A stretch of 12,113 nucleotides of DNA, from the NCBI GenBank assembly GCA_015491135.1, contig WFWK01000058.1, positions 1-12,113 of the forward strand. Direction: 5' to 3'. Made by a program: the position numbers and the translations under genes. Every line of letters begins with the position of its first letter. The stretch's first letter is position 1. The notes beneath the pieces were generated by a model. It saw only the letters and a program-made list of their open reading frames with translations. It did no database searches and had not been told where the DNA came from. Positions 1 through 4,536 of the stretch are shown one piece after another. The DNA comes from Patescibacteria group bacterium (GTDB taxonomy: Bacteria > Patescibacteriota > Minisyncoccia > Phycocordibacterales > UBA2100).

Positions 1-2
1 AA

Positions 3-1157
3 AAAACAAAAAAAACCGCTTCCAAAAAAACTGCAACCAAAACCAAGCCCCGAAAAACCGTTAAAAAATCCAAACTGACTCCAAAAGAAAAACGCCTAGA
101 AAAAAAAGCTGAGAATTTGATGCAAAAAGGAAACGAGAGAGGGTATGTAACTTACGATGAAATCCTGCAAGAATTCCCGGAAATTGAAAATGATGTTGTC
201 TTTCTTGAGGAGATGTACGAGCGTTTCAATACTGCGGGAATTGATGTGCTGGAGTCAAGCGGAATGCTGGTGCATGAGTCTGAAGACGAAGAATTAAAAA
301 AACGTTTGGCCTCCGATGCTTCTCGCGATTCCGTCCAAATGTATTTGCGTGAGATAGGAAAATATCCCCTTTTGACTGCGCAACAAGAAAGAGAGTTGGC
401 CCAAAGGATAAAAGAAGGAGATGATGAAGCGCGCAACATACTGGCACGCTCAAACTTGCGTCTTGTGGTTTCAATTGCCAAAAAATACATTGGTCGCTCA
501 AGTGATCTGACTTTGCTTGACTTAATCCAAGAGGGAAACTTGGGACTTTTTAAAGCGGTGGATAAATTTGATCATACAAAAGGATATAAATTTTCAACTT
601 ATGCAACATGGTGGATAAGACAAGCGATTACTCGCGCTTTGGCTGATCAGTCGCGCACAATTCGCATTCCGGTTCACATGGTTGAAACCATCGCCAAATA
701 TAAACAAAAAGTTCGTGAGCTGGCGCAACATTTGGGGCGAGAACCCATGCCCGAGGAGATAGCCTCAGAAATGAATCTTGATGTTGAAAAAATTCATCAC
801 ATTCAAAAAATAAGTCAGAGCACCGTTTCGCTTGAATCTCCAGTGGGAGACGATGAGGACAAAAGCACTCTGGGGCATTTTATAGCAGATGAGAAAGCAG
901 AGATGCCAGACAAGAAAGCTTCAGACAGAATTCTTTCAGAGCACATAAAAGAGGTGCTTGAATCGTTAACTGAGAAAGAAAGACAAATCTTGATGTTAAG
1001 AAACGGTCTAAACGAAGACGGAGTTTGCTACACTCTGGAGGAAGTCGGTAGAATGTTCGGCGTCACCCGCGAGAGGATTCGTCAAATTGAGGCCAAGGCG
1101 CTTGAGAAAATTCGCATGCATCCGAAAGCGGAATATCTTGAATTGTATTCTTCATAA
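3..1157 (+). CDS. rpoD: RNA polymerase primary sigma factor (RpoD/SigA), 5'-partial
   Basis: Primary (housekeeping) sigma factor that directs core RNA polymerase to -35/-10 promoters. The reading frame is open to the left edge, so the true start lies outside the window; the TTG at 117 and ATG at 120 are internal. The first 38 visible codons encode a very basic Lys/Thr/Ala/Pro tail, followed by a region-1.1-like acidic helical part (about 120-300). Region 1.2 carries DSVQMYLREIGKYPLL, region 2 carries DLIQEGNLGL, the KFSTYATWWIRQAI core and RTIRIPVHM, region 3 follows, and region 4.2 ends with a helix-turn-helix (LEEVGRMFGVTRERIRQIEAKAL, about 1036-1106). All conserved blocks are intact and no frameshift is seen. 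The stop is at 1155-1157, and no clear terminator separates it from the next gene. Family assignment is secure. The role of the basic tail is unknown. Confidence 0.96.
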   Translation, partial: KTKKTASKKTATKTKPRKTVKKSKLTPKEKRLEKKAENLMQKGNERGYVTYDEILQEFPEIENDVVFLEEMYERFNTAGIDVLESSGMLVHESEDEELKKRLASDASRDSVQMYLREIGKYPLLTAQQERELAQRIKEGDDEARNILARSNLRLVVSIAKKYIGRSSDLTLLDLIQEGNLGLFKAVDKFDHTKGYKFSTYATWWIRQAITRALADQSRTIRIPVHMVETIAKYKQKVRELAQHLGREPMPEEIASEMNLDVEKIHHIQKISQSTVSLESPVGDDEDKSTLGHFIADEKAEMPDKKASDRILSEHIKEVLESLTEKERQILMLRNGLNEDGVCYTLEEVGRMFGVTRERIRQIEAKALEKIRMHPKAEYLELYSS

Positions 1158-1164
1158 AATTCAC

Positions 1165-1193
1165 TTGACTTTAAAATTGTTCGATTTAATCTG
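1165..1193 (+). promoter_or_regulatory. Possible promoter for the small membrane protein
   Basis: TTGACT at 1165-1170 is a good -35 match. The -10 is ambiguous: TTTAAT at 1185-1190 is the better hexamer but leaves only 14 bases of spacer, while TAATCT at 1187-1192 gives 16 bases but a poor match. The 12 bases CTTGACTTTAAA (1164-1175) recur exactly in the promoter upstream of 8799 (8763-8774), which supports a real element. It lies just after the sigma-factor stop. Confidence 0.4.
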
Positions 1194-1220
1194 TCTTTGG
1201 ACAGTAGAGAACTGCAACAA

Positions 1221-1235
1221 CTCAAGGAGGTTGAG
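1221..1235 (+). promoter_or_regulatory. Shine-Dalgarno site displayed in a hairpin loop
   Basis: CTCAA (1221-1225) and TTGAG (1231-1235) are perfect inverted repeats flanking GGAGG (1226-1230), directly before ATG at 1236. The SD decides the start of the membrane protein, excluding the upstream TTG at 1197. The stem is only 5 bp, so stability is uncertain. The 13 bases TCAAGGAGGTTGA also occur upstream of the minus-strand gene starting at 7794. Confidence 0.6.
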
Positions 1236-1493
1236 ATGTCATTGCGTACTGTAAACACCCTGTTGGGTGTGATTGCAGTTTTGACTGCTATTTTTGCAAT
1301 GTTGCCACTAATGTCACACCTTAAAGAGTTGAATTTTGCACAGCAAAAAATAACTGACATTACTTTCCTTGTTGTATTTGCATTGTTTGTGGGAGCGTAT
1401 TTGCTTGATACAAGAAAAATGCTCTTAAATATTATCGGATATATCCTGTCAATTGGCGGGATATTGAGTGTTTTGTACTTTTTCTTGATCTAA
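1236..1493 (+). CDS. Small three-helix membrane protein, unknown function
   Basis: An 85-residue hydrophobic protein that I do not recognise. The start is ATG 1236, preceded by AAGGAGG at 1224-1230 with a 5-base gap; an in-frame TTG at 1197 has no such site. Three membrane segments can be read: about residues 5-26 (TLLGVIAVLTAIFAMLPL), 41-57 (ITFLVVFALFVGAYLL) and 63-84 (LLNIIGYILSIGGILSVLYF). A short polar loop, HLKELNFAQQK, lies between helices 1 and 2, and DTRK joins 2 and 3. There are no cysteines and no obvious catalytic residues. It stands alone between the sigma factor and a strong terminator, probably as a single-gene transcript or read through from rpoD. It could be a holin-like or stress-type small membrane protein, but nothing in the sequence decides this. 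Confidence 0.75.
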   Translation: MSLRTVNTLLGVIAVLTAIFAMLPLMSHLKELNFAQQKITDITFLVVFALFVGAYLLDTRKMLLNIIGYILSIGGILSVLYFFLI

Positions 1494-1500
1494 CATTAGA

Positions 1501-1524
1501 CCGCCTCAAAAAGAGGCGGTTTTC
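1501..1524 (+). terminator. Rho-independent terminator after the membrane protein
   Basis: CCGCCTC (1501-1507) pairs perfectly with GAGGCGG (1513-1519) around an AAAAA loop, followed by TTTT. It sits 7 bases after the stop at 1493 and isolates the malic enzyme gene from upstream transcription. Confidence 0.88.
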
Positions 1525-1562
1525 CACTTGCAAATTCAGAAAATAAATATAGAGTTGCTCTT

Positions 1563-2717
1563 ATGAGTGATTATTTTCAAGAAAGCATAGAATTACATAA
1601 AAAATATAAAGGCAAAATTTCAATAGAGCCCAAAGTTCCGCTTAAAAACAAAGAAGACCTTTCAAAAGCTTACAGCCCGGGAGTTGCCGCTGTTTGCCAA
1701 GAGATTAAAAAAGGAGAAAACCCTAAAGAATTTACTACTGCAAAAAATACGGTAGCTGTTGTAACAGACGGCTCAGCCGTTTTGGGGCTTGGCAATATAG
1801 GTCCTGAGGCCTCACTTCCGGTTATGGAAGGTAAAGCTGCGCTTTTTAAAGCGTTTGCCGGGGTTGACGCTTTCCCTATCGCACTTGACACACAAGATAC
1901 CGAAGAGATTATAAAAATCGTAAAAGCAATTGCTCCGACTTTCGGCGGAATCAATCTTGAGGATATATCGGCTCCACGCTGTTTTGAGATAGAGAAAAGA
2001 CTCATACAAGAGTTGGATATTCCGGTTTTTCATGATGACCAACACGGAACGGCGATAGTAGTTCTCGCCGGACTTATAAACGCTCTTAAAATTGTAAAAA
2101 AGAAAAAAGAAGATTTAAAAATTGTTATAAACGGCTCTGGCGCTGCAGGAGTTGCGATAGCAAAACTTTTAACTGATGCAGGTTTTCCGAAAAGTTACAT
2201 CACAGACTCTGGGGGACTTGTCTCTGAATGCAGAGACGACTTAAATGAAGCGCAAAAAGAGTTGTTGGCATGTTGCAGTATATCTTCAATTTGCGGGGGG
2301 CTCAACGAGGTTATAGACGGAGCAGATGTGTTCATCGGTGTATCGGTTGGAAATGTACTGACCAAAGAACAAGTAAAACGTATGGCTGACAGTCCGATTG
2401 TTTTTGCGCTTGCAAATCCGATCCCTGAAATTGATCCGCAAGATGCAAAAGAAGCCGGAGCTTTCATAGTTGCCACAGGAAGAAGTGACTACCCGAATCA
2501 AATCAACAATGTTTTGGTATTTCCCGGAATTTTCAAAGGAGCTCTAAGCTCGGGCGCCAAAAAAATTACAACTGAAATGAAGCTTAAAGCAGCGGAGGCA
2601 CTTGCTTCTTTGGTTGAAAGTCCGACTCCGGATAATATAATACCGGATCCGTTTAACAGACAAGCTCCTGATGTGGTAGCCTCTGCCGTAGAGAAAGTTG
2701 CAAAAACAAAAGAATAA
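1563..2717 (+). CDS. NAD(P)-dependent malic enzyme (oxaloacetate-decarboxylating)
   Basis: Oxidative decarboxylation of malate to pyruvate and CO2 in the cytoplasm. At 384 residues it matches the short bacterial malic enzyme lacking the phosphotransacetylase tail of MaeB. Visible signatures: SKAYSPGVA with the catalytic Tyr37; GSAVLGLGNIGP (70-81); MEGKAALF with the catalytic Lys91; the metal-binding NLEDI (131-135) and FHDDQHGTA (156-164); the Rossmann loop GSGAAG (191-196); NPIPEI (285-290) and NQINN (312-316). Cofactor preference cannot be read with confidence. Cysteines cluster at C237, C238 and C244, which is unusual for a variable surface stretch. The ATG at 1563 has no Shine-Dalgarno; a weak TATAGA at 1548-1553 suggests a very short or absent leader. 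The two carbonic-anhydrase-like genes downstream suggest a link to CO2/bicarbonate (inference). Confidence 0.95.
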   Translation: MSDYFQESIELHKKYKGKISIEPKVPLKNKEDLSKAYSPGVAAVCQEIKKGENPKEFTTAKNTVAVVTDGSAVLGLGNIGPEASLPVMEGKAALFKAFAGVDAFPIALDTQDTEEIIKIVKAIAPTFGGINLEDISAPRCFEIEKRLIQELDIPVFHDDQHGTAIVVLAGLINALKIVKKKKEDLKIVINGSGAAGVAIAKLLTDAGFPKSYITDSGGLVSECRDDLNEAQKELLACCSISSICGGLNEVIDGADVFIGVSVGNVLTKEQVKRMADSPIVFALANPIPEIDPQDAKEAGAFIVATGRSDYPNQINNVLVFPGIFKGALSSGAKKITTEMKLKAAEALASLVESPTPDNIIPDPFNRQAPDVVASAVEKVAKTKE

Positions 2718-2718
2718 A

Positions 2719-2747
2719 TTGTCATTACTTTTAACATGTGATATTCT
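2719..2747 (+). promoter_or_regulatory. Promoter of the first carbonic-anhydrase-like gene
   Basis: TTGTCA (2719-2724), a 17-base spacer, and TATTCT (2742-2747) with an extended -10 TG at 2739-2740. The -35 starts 2 bases after the malic enzyme stop, so the downstream gene has its own transcript. A leader of about 34 bases follows, with GGAGGA at 2775-2780 before ATG 2788. TGTGATATT (2737-2745) recurs at the Nudix promoter. Confidence 0.65.
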
Positions 2748-2787
2748 CTTGGGCAGTTTGCACCTCAAAAAAGTGGAGGAATAAAAG

Positions 2788-3561
2788 ATGGATAGGGAGA
2801 TTTTTCTGCACACGCTTCGGAGTATTGCACAAAACAAAACTGAAGACAACAACCCTGAAGTTGTTGTTTTTGAGTGTATGGACGGCAGAGTAGGGCTCTC
2901 AAGAGTTTGTGGATTCAAACCAGGAGAGCTGTTCGTTGTTAAAACCCCGGGAGGAGTGATTGAAAATATTTCAGCTATAAAAATAGCAAAAGCTCTTGAG
3001 GCAAAATTGTGTGTTTTCTCCTATCACACGAGTTGCGCAGCTCATGATGAGAACGACTCACTTGCGCAAAAAACCGCTCTTGCGCAGACTGACGTGTTCA
3101 ACAGTCATGCTCCTGAGCATGGGGTGTCTGCCAAAGCGGTTACTGCGGGGTACAATGTGCACACCGGAGAAATGATTTTCGGCTCTGATGCGCTTTTGTC
3201 TGCAGAGCAGAGAGAGCTGTTTAGCTCAATCAAAGAAGGATACAAGCGCGAAAAGGAAAAAGGGCTTTTGCCGTTTGCTCCAAAAGAACATACCGAAAGC
3301 GCGATATTCTTTGGCGTAACAGTATCGCAATACGCGCCTTATTTTGACGGAAAAGCTTTCGGGATATTTCCACTGCAAGGAAAACGAAGTGAGTTTTTGG
3401 CAAAAGCTGCAGCAATTATTGACGATAATTTGAAAGCGGGAAGAGTAACTCCGCCTGTTCTGCTTTTTTCAGAGTACCGGGATTTATTTCCGGAAGAGTT
3501 TTACTCCGGAGCAATTCCTCCTTTTGAGATAGTAAATGTCTCAACAACAACTTCAAGTTAA
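2788..3561 (+). CDS. Beta-carbonic-anhydrase-like protein, long form
   Basis: A 257-residue protein whose first 90 residues match the beta-carbonic anhydrase core. ECMDGRV gives the zinc ligand Cys30 and the Asp32-Arg34 dyad; GELFVVKTPGG (46-56) corresponds to the DLFVVRNAGN strand; YHTSC gives His80 and Cys83, the other two ligands. Beta-carbonic anhydrases interconvert CO2 and bicarbonate. Residues 90 to 257 do not follow the usual family C-terminus and I cannot assign them; they include an FFGVTVSQYAPYF stretch and a Ser/Thr-rich end. Activity is therefore unproven. The start ATG 2788 is fixed by GGAGGA 7 bases upstream. It has its own promoter and terminator. Alternative: a related protein with the fold that has lost or changed the activity. 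Confidence 0.7.
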   Translation: MDREIFLHTLRSIAQNKTEDNNPEVVVFECMDGRVGLSRVCGFKPGELFVVKTPGGVIENISAIKIAKALEAKLCVFSYHTSCAAHDENDSLAQKTALAQTDVFNSHAPEHGVSAKAVTAGYNVHTGEMIFGSDALLSAEQRELFSSIKEGYKREKEKGLLPFAPKEHTESAIFFGVTVSQYAPYFDGKAFGIFPLQGKRSEFLAKAAAIIDDNLKAGRVTPPVLLFSEYRDLFPEEFYSGAIPPFEIVNVSTTTSS

Positions 3562-3566
3562 AAAAC

Positions 3567-3599
3567 AACCCTGCGTGCCAAAGGTACGCAGGGTTTTTT
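3567..3599 (+). terminator. Rho-independent terminator after the first carbonic-anhydrase-like gene
   Basis: AACCCTGCGTGCC pairs with GGTACGCAGGGTT around an AAA loop (one G-U pair), followed by a run of T at 3594-3599. It begins 6 bases after the stop. Confidence 0.92.
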
Positions 3600-3636
3600 G
3601 ATTAGACTTATTCCCATTTTTAAAACTAACAAATTG

Positions 3637-3645
3637 TGATATTAT
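3637..3645 (+). promoter_or_regulatory. Extended -10 promoter, leaderless start of the Nudix gene
   Basis: TGATATTAT reads as TG, one base, then TATTAT (3640-3645), a classic extended -10 that can work without a -35; none is seen. Only six bases (TTGGTT) separate the -10 from ATG 3652, which puts transcription start at or next to the A of ATG. The upstream terminator confirms that a new promoter is needed here. Confidence 0.65.
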
Positions 3646-3651
3646 TTGGTT

Positions 3652-4101
3652 ATGAGTGAGAAAGTCCAAGCATCAGGTTTTATAATTTTTTTCAGACAAG
3701 ATGAGTCTTCAGCTCCTTTGTTTTTGGTTGTAAAAGACAGGGCGCACAACAACTGGGGTTTTCCAAAAGGACATGTAGAACAAGGAGAAAGTTTAATTCA
3801 AGCAGCTACTCGCGAAACGAAAGAAGAGGTTGGTATTTCCGATTTAAAAATTTACGACGGTTTTGAAGAGAAGATTACTTACAAACTCTCAGACGGCAGA
3901 GAAAAAGAAGTGACTTACTTTTTAGCGGAAGCCAAAAATAAAGACGTTACACTAAACGATGAACTGACAGATTACGCTTGGCTTTTGACATATGAGGCAA
4001 TAGGAAGAGTTACTTTTGTTGATACGGCTCTTTTGGTTGATAAAGCCAGAAACTTTTTATTTGACTTACAAGAACAAAAAAGAGAAAAAATTAACAAATA
4101 A
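3652..4101 (+). CDS. Nudix hydrolase, probable diadenosine tetraphosphatase type
   Basis: A 149-residue single-domain Nudix enzyme that hydrolyses a nucleoside diphosphate linked to another moiety. The Nudix box is complete: Gly40, Glu46, then RETKEEVGI (54-62) with Arg54, Glu55, Glu58, Glu59, Gly61 for Mg2+ binding. The preceding SGFIIFF (8-14) and NNWGFPKGHVEQGES (33-47) resemble asymmetric Ap4A hydrolases (NudT2/MutT-like), so dinucleoside polyphosphate cleavage is the best guess; the substrate is not proven. ATG 3652 is chosen over TTG 3646 because the latter lies immediately after the -10 box. No Shine-Dalgarno is present, consistent with a leaderless mRNA. It is followed after 10 bases by the second carbonic-anhydrase-like gene, so the two form an operon. 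Confidence 0.9.
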   Translation: MSEKVQASGFIIFFRQDESSAPLFLVVKDRAHNNWGFPKGHVEQGESLIQAATRETKEEVGISDLKIYDGFEEKITYKLSDGREKEVTYFLAEAKNKDVTLNDELTDYAWLLTYEAIGRVTFVDTALLVDKARNFLFDLQEQKREKINK

Positions 4102-4111
4102 TGGTAAAAAT

Positions 4112-4513
4112 ATGAGCGAAGGAAATTTTTGCACAATATTTAATTGTATGGACGGAAGAGTACAAGAAAAAGCTTTTCTGTGGGCGAAAGACAATTTCAA
4201 TATTGACTTTGCCGACACGTTAACACTTCCCGGTATGGACAAACAGCTGGCAGAAAACACTCCCGAGAGCGACTATGTTACAGAGACCATGGCTAAAATT
4301 TCAACTGAAGGACATGGGTCTAGAATTGCGATAGTGGTTGGGCATACATCTTGCGCAGGAAATCCGGTGACAGACACAGAACATGAAAAGGATATTCAAA
4401 AAGCGACCGACAGAATCGCCTCTTTAAATATTTTTGATGTTGTTGTCGGGGTTTTTATAAGTGGAGATGAAGATCCCAAAAACTGGGAAGTAAGGGAGGT
4501 TTGTCGCAAATAA
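4112..4513 (+). CDS. Small beta-carbonic-anhydrase-like protein
   Basis: A 133-residue protein with the reduced beta-carbonic-anhydrase layout: NCMDGRV gives Cys12, Asp14 and Arg16; VGHTSCAGNPV gives His78 and Cys81. This matches a widespread family of short bacterial proteins of the type NC-x-DGRVQ ... GH-xx-CAGNPV, often labelled carbonic anhydrase but, to my knowledge, not well characterised. The GDLFVVRNAGN strand of true beta enzymes is absent and replaced by DTLTLPGMDKQL. ATG 4112 is chosen because it opens the conserved part and follows the Nudix stop by 10 bases; a longer in-frame reading from 4016 would lie inside the Nudix gene. No Shine-Dalgarno is visible, so translational coupling to the Nudix gene is likely. 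It shares motif style with the larger protein at 2788 but is not a simple duplicate. Confidence 0.75.
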   Translation: MSEGNFCTIFNCMDGRVQEKAFLWAKDNFNIDFADTLTLPGMDKQLAENTPESDYVTETMAKISTEGHGSRIAIVVGHTSCAGNPVTDTEHEKDIQKATDRIASLNIFDVVVGVFISGDEDPKNWEVREVCRK

Positions 4514-4536
4514 CTTGCCTTTTGCTTATCTGGTTT

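Noticed and set aside
2763..2779. CCTC/GAGG pairing in the leader of the first carbonic-anhydrase-like gene as a riboswitch or SD-hiding hairpin
   Set aside because: Only four base pairs; too weak and too common near an SD to claim regulation.
4016..4111. Longer start for the small carbonic-anhydrase-like gene inside the Nudix gene
   Set aside because: The extra residues are the Nudix coding sequence in another frame; conserved residues begin after ATG 4112.
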